DNA of 64,000 bases from Anammoximicrobium sp964409865 (GTDB taxonomy: Bacteria > Planctomycetota > Planctomycetia > Pirellulales > Pirellulaceae). Where the stretch lies: positions 1-64,000 of the forward strand of contig CAYPGE010000003.1 of assembly GCA_964409865.1 (NCBI GenBank), read 5' to 3'. A model generated the notes under the pieces. The model worked only from the letters and a program-made list of their open reading frames with translations, had not been told where the DNA came from and ran no database searches. The translations under genes were made by a program, and so were the position numbers. Of the stretch, positions 18,467 through 29,800 are shown in pieces. Position 1 is the stretch's first letter. Every line of letters begins with the position of its first letter.

Positions 18467-18857
18467 GAACGAACCTCTGCACCATTACTGAAGACGAGAA
18501 GCGCACTGCGCTAATCTAGCACCCGTTGACCCGCCGAGTGCGGGTTCCGGGTTGGGAATCAACGCAACGGAAAGCTGATACGGCCGTCAAACTCGATGTT
18601 AGCCGTGATTTTCGGATGCGGCAAGAATTTGGCTCGTTTCGAGATGGTTCTCGATCGCCAGCTGGTAGCAGATGTGAGGATTTGAGGGGAGAGGAGAAGA
18701 GTAGCGATCATCGGGGCTACGAGGTGTTCGCTGCCGTGATCCAGACAGAAAAAGGGCCGCAGCCCCATGCGAGCTTGCGGCCCCTTTGCTCACGCCGTCT
18801 CGATCAAGACCGGCCGGTCAAACGGTACTTTCGCGCACAACGGCCGGTCAGTCAGAC
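18467..18857. other. Intergenic region, no gene seen
   Basis: It lies between two minus-strand exported-protein genes. It contains the leader of the Calx-beta gene (a TAGATT hexamer at 18513-18518, 47 bp before its start, without a good -35) and a strong intrinsic terminator for the gene at 18858. No coding frame with a credible start was found. Confidence 0.6.
18748..18787 (-). terminator. Rho-independent terminator
   Basis: Read on the minus strand, AAAGGGGCCGCA and TGCGGCCCTTT pair with one bulged base around a 14-nt loop, and a run of five T follows before CTG. It lies about 70 bp past the stop of the 533-aa exported protein and is the clearest terminator in this half of the window. Confidence 0.85.
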
Positions 18858-20459
18858 TCAAGGCCCGATTTCCCAGTTGATCAGTTGGACGGTTCCACCG
18901 CTGAAGATCACATCCACCGAGGCCTGCAGTTCGTCCTGGTCGGCCAGATTGAAGAACAAATCGAGGTCGAGGATCGCATCACCGAGGATTTCAACGTGCT
19001 CCATGACCAACAAGTCATTGAGGTCACCGAGCCAGATCTTGGGAAGCATGACCACCTGACGGTCGCTGGTCGAGCTTCCCTTGATGGTCACGACGTCCAT
19101 TTGGTTTCCGGTGGAAATCAAGAGTCCTTGGATGGGCTCGTTCTGCTGCAGCAGCACCGAATTGTTGCCATTGAAGAGCTTGAATTCGACGTAGCCCGTA
19201 ATATTGCTCTCGGTCACCTGCACGACATCACTTCCATCGTCGCCCCAGACGGTGAGCCCCATGCTCCCCGGCAGGCAGCAGCCGATCACGCTGGCGTAGA
19301 TGGTCGTGGTGCTTCCGTAGAGGTTCGGGGCCTGCGGCATGTCTGTGTAATCGTGGTCGATCAGCACACCAAAGGTCGCTGTGGAATTCTGCATATCAAA
19401 CAGATCGACACCTGCGCCGTTCTGCAGAAGCAGAGACGGCGCCGGGTTGCCAGCAGGGGGACTGATGTCGCTTCCCAGCAAGCTGTTGGCTGACACCAGA
19501 ACACGGCTATCCCCTCCGTCGTTGTTGATCCAGACCTTGCCGCGGACATTCGTGTTGTTGAACGTCACCAGATCGTCCAACTGCTGCAAAGCGGGGACGT
19601 CAATCGGATTCTCGCCGTTGATGATCGTCAGTTTCCCGTACAACGTATTGCCCGTCGCGCCGGTCGACGTAAACGTGGTGCGGCTGCCGCCGCGACCGTT
19701 GGAGATGAACGTGCCCGCCGCGGTGGACTTGTCGATGGACGAATCCTGAATATCGATGACGTCCAGGTCGGGACCGTTGATGATGGTGAGCTGTCGTTCA
19801 ATGTGGACGCGTTGGAGCACGGTCGAGGTCGAGCCGCCTCCTCCTTGGGCACTGGTATTGTTGACCGTGACGGCCCCCTCGATCGTGGAATCAAAAACCG
19901 CGAGTTCCCCGCGGGCGTAGTTGGGGGGAGTTAGCTGGGAAAGCTTGACATCCAGATTGCCCTTCACCAAGACGTTCGTCAAGACGTTCTTCTTCGTCCC
20001 ACATTCGTCGTTCGTGATCACCACGTCTCCGCGAACCAACGCCGCACCAGCCTTGTGGCCTGCCGCAGACCCCGCCGGCGTTGCGCCCGTCAGTTCAAAC
20101 GTGTCGTTCAACAGCCTCAATTGGACATCAATGCTCTGCACTCCGTTGACGGTCGTCGAGAGCTTGAGCGAACCGTCTTCGCGCAGCAACGTGTTGTTCT
20201 TGGCGGTGATGATGAACTGGCCGACGGCGGCACCTTGCTTCACCTCGACCCAGTTGTCCGATGGGTTGTCTGCACCACCATCGACCAGGGGTTGGTCTCC
20301 GGTCAACTGCAACGTGCCGCCGGAGAGTTCCACCAGGACGACACCGGAAAGGACTTCTCGCCTCTCCAGGGGTTCCAGCAGCAGACGCCGCGACGCTTTG
20401 CGGCGCAGCTTCGTTCCTCGACTACTTGACTTCTTGCTTCGCGGACTGAGCCAAAACAT
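18858..20459 (-). CDS. LEPLE-motif exported protein, beta-rich, unknown
   Basis: A 533-aa protein beginning MFWLSPRSKKSS; the frame is open to 21152, but GAGGTG lies 7 bp before this ATG (20459) and the planctomycete motif LEPLERREVLSG then falls at residues 28-39. The rest is a long run of Val/Asn/Asp-rich segments such as VLVKGNLDVKLSQL, IEGAVTVNNTSAQGG, HIERQLTIINGPDLDVIDIQDS and ESNITGYVEFKLFNGNNSVLL. The spacing (roughly 25-30 residues per beta rung) suggests a parallel beta-helix. No catalytic motif is recognised. The gene is divergent from the SdrD giant across a 376-bp region and ends in a strong terminator. Surface location is inferred from the N-terminal motif. Confidence 0.8.
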   Translation of the reverse strand: MFWLSPRSKKSSSRGTKLRRKASRRLLLEPLERREVLSGVVLVELSGGTLQLTGDQPLVDGGADNPSDNWVEVKQGAAVGQFIITAKNNTLLREDGSLKLSTTVNGVQSIDVQLRLLNDTFELTGATPAGSAAGHKAGAALVRGDVVITNDECGTKKNVLTNVLVKGNLDVKLSQLTPPNYARGELAVFDSTIEGAVTVNNTSAQGGGGSTSTVLQRVHIERQLTIINGPDLDVIDIQDSSIDKSTAAGTFISNGRGGSRTTFTSTGATGNTLYGKLTIINGENPIDVPALQQLDDLVTFNNTNVRGKVWINNDGGDSRVLVSANSLLGSDISPPAGNPAPSLLLQNGAGVDLFDMQNSTATFGVLIDHDYTDMPQAPNLYGSTTTIYASVIGCCLPGSMGLTVWGDDGSDVVQVTESNITGYVEFKLFNGNNSVLLQQNEPIQGLLISTGNQMDVVTIKGSSTSDRQVVMLPKIWLGDLNDLLVMEHVEILGDAILDLDLFFNLADQDELQASVDVIFSGGTVQLINWEIGP

Positions 20460-20835
20460 GGTGTTCACCTCGCATCGAATCGGTGGTGGGTATCTCATCC
20501 GTAAGTGGATAAAACCAAACCCCTTTCCGTGCGATTTGGGGACTTTTTGCCGAGAACGTGCAACCGGCCTGCAAGGGTAGCCAAAGACGACGGATCGGAT
20601 CGGGAAAAATCTATGGCTTTTTCCGGCTGTAACACCGACAAATCTGGTTATAATTCGACCTATTGGCTCCGTCAATTGTCTGGATGTTTTTTTTCTGAAC
20701 TCGAAATGCCTCAATTTGGCGGGGCGATAGGTCGGGGAGCGGACGGAACGCTCCAGAACAGCGGGGAAGGAGCCGGTCGGATGCCTGACTTTGTGCAGCA
20801 CGCCGCAACAGGTGCAATTCTTCCAGCAGGCAACT
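20460..20835. promoter_or_regulatory. Divergent intergenic region between two exported-protein genes
   Basis: This 376-bp region is AT-richer than its surroundings and must hold the promoters of the minus-strand 533-aa gene and the plus-strand giant. A TATAAT at 20650-20655 points to the plus strand, with only a poor -35 candidate (TGTAAC, 16-bp spacing). A TAGATT facing the minus strand lies at 20608-20613. A run of eight T follows at about 20686. None is conclusive. Confidence 0.4.
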
Positions 20836-23800
20836 ATGTCCACGATGCATCGCCGTACCAGTTTCCGATCCGCGTCCCGGTATGATCGCAAGTCCCGACG
20901 GAGATCTCCGTTACCTGCCGTCCGCCCGATGCCATTCACCCGGCGACTCGGCCTGGAACATCTGGAAGAGCGGCGTCTGTTGAACGCGGATTCTGTCACG
21001 CCTTTATACGTCGCCATGGCGGACCCTTCCGCCAGCCCCACGAACCCCGGCTTGCTGATGCTGGTCGACGTCGATACGGGGCAGGTGGCTCCGTGGCACG
21101 CGCCGTTTTCCGACCTCCAGCAGCCGCAGCAAGGCTGGGATCTTGAACCCACCGAAGGCTACAGCGGCCTGGCGTTCGCTGCGGACGGCAAGCTGTACGG
21201 CGCTTCGACGGCCGGAGCCGGCTCCGCAAGTCAATTGGTACGCATCGACCCGCGCACGGGACAGCCGTTTGCGGCCCCGCGCTCGATCACTTCCGACGGC
21301 CAGCCGATCCGGGTCGGCGACTTGGCGACAGGACCCGCGACGAACTCGCCGCTGTACGGCCTCGGTGACAGCGGCGGCACTGCCGGCCAACCGGGCTGCC
21401 TGTACAGCATCAACCCCGACTCCGGGGAAGCGACGCGGATCGGGTTAGTTCCCAATGGACTCGCCGACGGCTTGGCCTGGGAACCGGACGGCACGGAGGA
21501 CGGTACGTGGTATGCAACAGGAATCGATCAGACAGACAACCAGCCCAAACTGTACGTCTGGCCAATGGGCGGAATGGGGCATTTCGTCGGACTCTCGGAG
21601 CGCATCGTCGGGCTCGATTTCCTCTCCGCTGCTTCTGCGGCGGCCACGCTCGTCGGCTCGACATCCACGGGCGAGTTGGTCAAGATCGACCCGGTCACCG
21701 GGCAGTTGACCGAGATTCCCATTGATCCTCCGTTGCGCGGCGTAGCGGGTGACGTGGCTTTCCAGCCGGAATTGCAGGCCGGAACGCTCGACGTTTTCTA
21801 TCAAGAGCATTTCGAGACGGGAGACGGCGGATACATCGCAGACAACACCGGTCGACAGTCGCCCGGCATGTGGCATTTTTCGGTCGGTCGCAGCAGCGAT
21901 GGGCTCATCAACCATACCCCAATTCACAATTGGTACTACGGCGCTTTCGAGACATCCACCGGCGGCGGGCACTATTTCAATCACCTTGACCACCGGGGTG
22001 TGCTCCATTCGCCCTGGATCCCAATTCCCACCTGTAGCGAAACGACGGCCAGTTTCAGTTACCTGCTCGACACGCGTGAATCTGTCGAGGTCGATTGGGT
22101 TGAGGTCCAGATCGACGACGGCACTTCGATCACCACGGCCTTGAGCCGCCGGGACGGCACGCTGCCTGAAACCGGCAACCGCTGGCTGACCGCCACGATC
22201 GATCTTACCCAATACGCCGGAAAAGAGATCCAACTCAGGTTTGTCTTCGACACCGGCCCCGGACCGCCGATCGACCCCGAAGGCTGGTACGTGGACGACA
22301 TCGTGGTGGCCGCCGTACGCCATGCCGTCTGCGGCTACAAGTGGCACGATGAGAACCACGATGGCATCTGGGACGCTGGTGAGCCAAGTCTGAACGGCTG
22401 GACGATCTACGCGGATTTGGACCGCGACGGCCAGTACGATACGGGCACGGGCCTGTCGGGCCCCGGCGAGCCGGCCTTCGTCACCGCCAACGACGGCCGG
22501 CACGACGGGGCGTTCTGGTTGAATCTGGACCCTGGCGACTACATTCTCCGTGAAGTACTGCCGGAGGGGTGGAAGCAGAGCTATCCGGGCGCACCAGATT
22601 TCGGACATCCCGTGACCGTGGTTTCCGGTGAACCCGTGGTGGGAGACTGGGAGCAGTCCGAGACGCCCAACTTCGGCAACTTCCAGCCGGACATCTGCGG
22701 CTACAAGTGGAACGACTTGGATCACGACCGCGTATGGGACTCCCACGAGACGGGGGCGAATGGATGGACGATCTACCTGGATTTGGACGACGACAACGAA
22801 CGAGATAACGACGAACCGTCCTTCGTAACAACGTACGACGGAACGCATGACGGCGCGTTCTGGTTCACGGACTTGGCAGCGGGCACGTACACCATACGTG
22901 AAGAACTTCAGGATGGCTGGAAACAGAGTTTTCCCGGCAAGCCCGGCTTTGAACACACCGTCACGATCGATCCGCCCCAGGGCCAGCGAGCGGTCGGCCG
23001 CTGGGGTGTGACCGAACCGCCGAATTTTGGGAACTTCCAGCCGGACATCAGCGGTTACAAGTGGCACGACCTGAATCACGACGGCGTGTGGGACGCGGGC
23101 GAGCCGGGTTTGAACGGCTGGTCGATCTACCTGGACCTGAACGACGATAACCGGCTCAGTCCCGGCGAGCCGTCGTTTGGGACGCGATACGATGGCGAGC
23201 ACAATGGGGCTTACTGGTTCACGGACTTGCCGGCCGGCACCTACACGGTGCGGGAAGTCTTGCCGGACTGCTGGAAACAGAGTTACCCCGGCGGGCCGTC
23301 GTGGGAGCACATTGTCACGATCGATCCGCCGGCCGGGCTGCGGTCCGTAGGCAGTTGGGGTGCAGCCGAGGCGCCAAACTTCGGCGACTTCCAGCCGGAC
23401 ATCAGCGGCTACAAGTGGCACGACCTGAACCACGACGGGGTATGGGACCAAAACGAGCCGGGTCTGAACGGTCTGACGGTCTATCTGGACTTGGACAGCG
23501 ACAACCATTTGAGTCCTGGCGAGCCAACGTTTGTCACGCGTTTCGACGGCCAGCACGATGGAGCATACTGGTTTACAGATCTCAATCCGGCGCAGACGTA
23601 CGTGGTGCGGCAGGTACTGCCCGAAGACTGGAAGCAGAGCTACCCCAATGCGATCAGTTACGAGCACATGGTGACGGTGGGCACGTGCGGGCGATTCGGT
23701 CACACGGAGCCGCCGAACTTTGGGGATTTCCAGCCGGACATCAGCGGCTACAAGTGGCACGACCTGAATCACGACGGCGTGTGGGACGCCAGCGAGCCGG

Positions 23801-26800
23801 GTTTGAACGGCTGGACGATCTACCTGGACCTGAACGACGATAACCAACTCAGTCCCGGCGAGCCGTCGTTTGCGACACGTTACGACGGCGAGCACGATGG
23901 GGCGTTCTGGTTCATGGATTTGCCGGCCGGCATCTACACGGTGCGAGAAGTGTTTCCGGACTGCTGGAAGCAGAGTTACCCCGACGAACTGGATCCGATC
24001 AAGCCGTCGTGGGAGCACGTGGTGACGATCGATCCGCCGGCCGGCCAGCGGTCGGTGGGCCGTTGGGGTGTGGCCGAGGCGCCGAACTTCGGCGACTTCC
24101 AGCCGGACATCAGCGGTTACAAGTGGCACGACCTCAATCACGACGGCGTATGGGACCAAAACGAGCCGGGCCTGAACGGTTTGACGGTCTATCTGGACTT
24201 GGACAACGACAACCGGTTGAGTGCCGGCGAGCCCTCATTTGTCACGCGTTTCGACGGCCAGCACGATGGGGCATTTTGGTTTACCGATTTGGACCGGGCG
24301 CAGACCTATGTGGTGCGTCAGGAGTTGCCGGAGGATTGGAAGCAAAGCTATCCCGATGCGATCAGTTACGAGCACGTGGTGACGGTAGGCACGTGCGGCC
24401 GGTTTGGCCACACGGAGCCGCCGAACTTTGGGGATTTCCAGCCGGACATCAGCGGCTACAAGTGGCACGACCTGAATCACGACGGCGTGTGGGACGCCAG
24501 CGAGCCAGGCCTGAACGGCTGGACGATCTACCTGGATCTGAACGACGATAACCAGCTCAGTCCCGGCGAGCCGTCGTTTGGGACGCGATACGATGGCGAG
24601 CATGACGGAGCCTTCTGGTTCACGGACCTGCCGGCCGGAACCTACACGGTTCGGGAAGTATTGCCGGACTGCTGGAAGCAGAGCTATCCCGATGAACTCG
24701 ATCCGATCGGGCCGGCGTGGGAGCACGTGGTCACGGTCGATCCGCCGGCCGGGCTGCGGTCCGTAGGCAGTTGGGGCGTGCCCGAGGCGCCGAACTTCGG
24801 CGACTTCCAGCCGGACATCAGCGGCTACAAGTGGCACGACCTGAATCACGACGGCGTGTGGGATGCCGGCGAGCCGGGCCTGAACGGTTTGACGGTCTAT
24901 CTGGACTTGGACAACGACAACCATTTGAGTCCTGGCGAGCCAACGATTGTCACGCGTTTCGACGGCCAGCACGATGGGGCATACTGGTTTACAGATCTCA
25001 ATCCGGCGCAGACGTACGTGGTGCGGCAGGTACNNNNNNNNNNNNNNNNNNNNNNNNNNNNNNNNNNNNNNNNNNNNNNNNNNNNNNNNNNNNNNNNNNN
25101 NNNNNNNNNNNNNNNNNNNNNNNNNNNNNNNNNGCCGCCGAACTTTGGGGATTTCCAGCCGGACATCAGCGGCTACAAGTGGCACGACGTGGATCAAGAC
25201 GGCGTGTGGGACGCCGACGAGTCGGGCCTGAACGGCTGGACGATCTACCTGGACCTGGACGACGATAACAAGCTGGGTCCCGGCGAGCCGTCGTTTGCGA
25301 CGCGTTACGACGGCAAGCACGACGGGGCGTTCTGGTTCACGGACCTGCCGGCCGGCACCTACACGGTGCGGGAAGTCCTGCCGGAATGGTGGAAGCAAAG
25401 TTATCCCGGTTACCCGGTGTGGGCGCACGTGGTCACGATCGATCCGCCAGCGGGCCAGCGTTCCGTCGGCAGTTGGGGCGTGGCTGAGGAGCCAAACTTC
25501 GGCAACTACCGGCCGGCAACCGATTTGGGGATCGACAAACGGGATGATGGCTCGAATGCGGTCGCAGGGACGGAATTCACGTACACCTTGGAGGTCACGA
25601 ATTACGGCCCGTCGGATTCGACCGGCGCCACGATTACCGATACGCTGCCGCGCCGCTGGAAGTTGGCGCCTTCTTACAATCCTACCTGCAACGGCGATGC
25701 GGAGGATCCGCAGACCGTGAGCTGCGCGATCGGTCCGCTCAAAGCGGGAGAAAAGGTCATCGTCAGACTCACGGTCGACGTGCCGGCCAACGCGCTACCT
25801 GGTGAGGTGGTCAATTGTGCCGAAATCAGGGCGAACGAAACCGATCCGAACAGCCTGAACGATCGAGACTGTGAACCGACCGACGTCATTCGGCGGACGG
25901 ACCTGTCGATCGACAAGCGAGATGACGGCTCGAATGCCGTGGCGGGCAAGAACTACACGTATACGCTGAAGGTGGCGAACCTCGGTCCGTCGGATTCGAG
26001 CGGGGCGACGGTCACCGACACGCTGCCGGAAGGCTGGACGTTTGTATGGTCGTCAAATCTGAGCTGCAGCGGCGACGCGAACGATCCACAGACGGTGACG
26101 TGCACGCTGGGGCCGCTGCCGGCCGACTCGACGGCTGACTTTACGCTCACGGCTGCCGTTCCGGCCGATGCTGTGCCGGGAACGGTCACGAATCAAGCTG
26201 AGGTGATTCCGCGCGAACCTGATCCAAACCCCGGCAATAATCGGGACTGGGAGCCGACTACCGTCGACACGGGAGGGCTTATTTCCGGCTACCAGTGGAA
26301 CGATCTGAATGGGGATGGCTTGTGGAATGCGGGCGAGCCGGGCCTGAACGGCTGGATCATCTACGTCGATACGGACAATGACGACCAGTTTGATCCCGGC
26401 GAAATGTGGGACCGCACGCACAATGAAGGGACTTACGACGGTTACTATTCGATTGGCGTCGAGGCGGGGACGCACGCCGTCCGTGTGGTTCCGCCACCGG
26501 GCTGGGTGCAAACGTATCCCCACGATCCTGACGAGCATCTGGTGACCGTCGTTGCGAATGAAGTCAAGCAGGGCCGGTACGGTGAGGCCGAACTGCCCAA
26601 CTTCGGTAGCACTGCCTTAGGTTCCATCCACGGCTATGCGTTCGACGATCTTGACGGAGACGGCACGCATGATGCGGGCGAGCCGGGACTGGCCGGCGTG
26701 ACGATTGCCCTGGTGGGCGACGTGAACGGCGACGGCAATCCGGATACGCTCACCGCCGCCACCGACGAACTTGGCGAGTACCGGTTCCAGGGACTGTATC

Positions 26801-29800
26801 CCGGCGAGTACACGGTCACCGAAACCGTGCCTGCAGGCTGGTTCGCTTCGACGTTGACGTCCTGCACCAGGACCCTCACCAGCGGTCAGGAACTGGTGGC
26901 GGTCCTCGGTCAAGCGGGACTGACACCCTGGGATCATCGCCAGGAAGTCGGGCCTGATCCTGGCTTGGTCTTTGGCAACTACCGCAAGGCGATCAAGGAA
27001 GGCATCAAGTACGAAGACGTAAACGGCAACGGTACATACGAACCCGGCACCGACAACGTGCTGGAAGGGTGGACGATTTACGCCTACGCGGACATCGGAA
27101 CCGTGCCGGGAAAACTCGATTTGGGGGACACGTGGAAGGATCAACAGCTGACCGGAGCAGACGGCAAGTACCGCTTCGAGTTGGAGCCTGGCGCGTACAT
27201 CATCGTGGAGGAGGCACGGAACAGCTGGTTCCAGTCGCAACCCATCGCGGACGTGGACGGCGGCACGAACGGCCACGCGGAGCATGGGTACGCCGTCGTA
27301 CTCCAGTCGGGCGACCAGGACGCGGGCAACGATTTCGGGAACTACCGGAACGCCCGGATTGGCGGCAGCAAGTGGCACGACTTGAACGCCAACGGCACCT
27401 GGGACGAAGAGGAGCCGCCGTTGCCGGGATGGAATATCTGTATCGGCAACATCTGCCAGACCACCGATGCGAACGGCCAATACGCGTTCGACCTGCCGCC
27501 CGGCAACTACACCGTGCGCGAGGAGCACCAGGTCGATTGGCAGCAGAATTACCCAGCCGAGTTTGACCCGGTGTACGTCGTGACGGTAGCGTCCGGGCAA
27601 CAAGACTTGGACAACCACTTCGGCAACTGGACTTGGGCCAGTGCGAGCGGAGTTAAGTTCGAGGACTCGGATCGTGACCGCAATCCGCGGGAGGCGGGCG
27701 AACCTGGGTTGGCGCGATGGACCATCTATGTCGACGACAACGACAACGGAGTCCTGGACGCGGGCGAACCCGCGGCGGAGACCGCAGCGGACGGCAGCTA
27801 CAGCATCGCAAAGATCCGCCCCGGAACGTACCGAGTACGCGAGGTCGCCCAAGACGGCTGGACGAATACGTATCCCCCGTCAGGCAATTACCTGCGGACG
27901 TTCCTGTCTGGGCGCAACGAAACGGGCCTGGATTTCGGCAACTACCGGATCAGTGCGGTGCGGACGCGTATCACGGTGGTCAAGGACTCGGTTCCGAACG
28001 CCCCGCAAGGGTTCTGCTATACACTCGCCGGGGGCGAACTGACCGATCCGGTCCAGTTCTGCCTGGTCGACGACGGCGGCACTCCCGCGACAAATGAACG
28101 AGTTTTCGACGATCTGCCGCCAGGCACGTACGTTCTAACTGAACAGGCCGTTTCCGGCTGGGACTTGACGAGCCTCGTGATCGTAGACCCGGATCATGGC
28201 AGCAACTCGGTCAGCGGCACGGCTACGATCGATCTCGACGAAGGCGAACAGATCGCGGTCGTCTTTGTGAATACGAGGACGCCAGAACAGGTCGACTGGG
28301 GCGATGCCCCGGAATCTTACCGGACCACCTCTGCAAACGACGGTGCCCGGCACCGGATCGTACCTGGGTTTCACCTTGGCGCTGAAGAAACGGACGCCGA
28401 ACTGGATGGGCAACCGACACCCGACGCGGATGGGGATGATAAGAACCGCCTTGACGACGAGGAAGGAGTCGAGTGGTTGACGCGGATCGTCCCGGGCGAG
28501 GAAGCGTGGGTCCGAGTGTCGGTCACCGACATCTCCGGCCAGGGCGGGGTACTGGATGCCTGGTTTGACTTCGACCGGAACGGCAACTGGGACGATCCGG
28601 GCGAGAAGATCATTCCCGGCAAGCCAGTGAGTCAAGGCCAGCATGAGTTCCATTTCACCGTGCCCACCGTGCCGGACAACGCCAAACTTGGTCTGAGCTA
28701 CGCCCGCTTTCGGCTCAGCCGCGAGGGCGTCGATTCGTATTGGGGATCGGCTCCGGATGGGGAAGTGGAGGACTACGCGAGGCCGATTGAACCGCCGGCG
28801 TCTCTGGTGCAATTCATCACGCCCATGAGCGTGTACCGGCTCGACGGCCCCTTTGTCAGGCCACCCGATTTCCAGGTGGCGATTTCGGGCTTCGTTTGGT
28901 ACGACCAAGACGGCGATGGCACCTGGGACAACGACGAAGGGGGGCTGGACGGGGTGGTCATGGAGTTGGTCGAACCAACCACGGGGATTGTCATTGAACG
29001 CCAAGTCACTCGGTCGGAAGACCTCGACGGCGACGGCATGATCGACCCCGAAGAACAGGGGCAATTCTGGTTCAGGTACTGGTTCGACACAACGGGCTGG
29101 AACGGCAATCCCACATACACCTGCCTGATCCGTCAGGTCTCGCCGAGCGGGATGCAACCGAATTTCCCTGGAGGTGGCCACAGTCCGCCGTATCAGTACT
29201 TGCTGACGCTGGACAACAATAATCTCTCGTATCACGGTCACGCTTTGGCGACCGAGGCACCCAACTTTGGCAATCCCGACGATTTCGTCAACAATCCACC
29301 TGCCGAAACCACCACCATCAGGGGCTACAAGTGGCACGACTTGAACCAGAACGGTGAGTGGGATGAGGGCGAACCGGGGCGTGCCGGGTGGCGATTTTTC
29401 GTCGACCTGAACGGCGACAACGTGTTGGATCCTGGCGAGGACTTGAACGGAGACAACGTGCTGAATCCCGGAGAACCTTTCGCTTTCACGGGGGCGGATG
29501 GCGGGTACGTGTTCGCCGCTCTGCCGGCGGTGGACGGCAGCGGTAATCCTATTGCTTACACGATTCGAGAGGACAGAACGACCGTGTCGGATGGCACTTT
29601 CGAAGTGCAGCAGTTCCCCGGCGTCGATCCGCTCGGCATACGTGACGACGATGAGCAACTTGTCGAGGCGAAAGCTGGCCAAGTGGTGGCAGGCCGTTTT
29701 GGCTACACCGAGTCGCCGAACTTTGGCGGCTTTGACTACTCGCCCCTCGTTCGCCCGGCGGACGATGAGTACGGCCACCTACTGGCCGACTCGGCGCGTC

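Noticed and set aside
20460..21152. N-terminal extension of the 533-aa protein
   Set aside because: It would overlap the divergent giant gene and place the export motif more than 200 residues inside the protein.
21445..24159. 904-codon open frame on the minus strand
   Set aside because: Shadow of the SdrD giant; low-complexity valine-rich product and no ribosome site.
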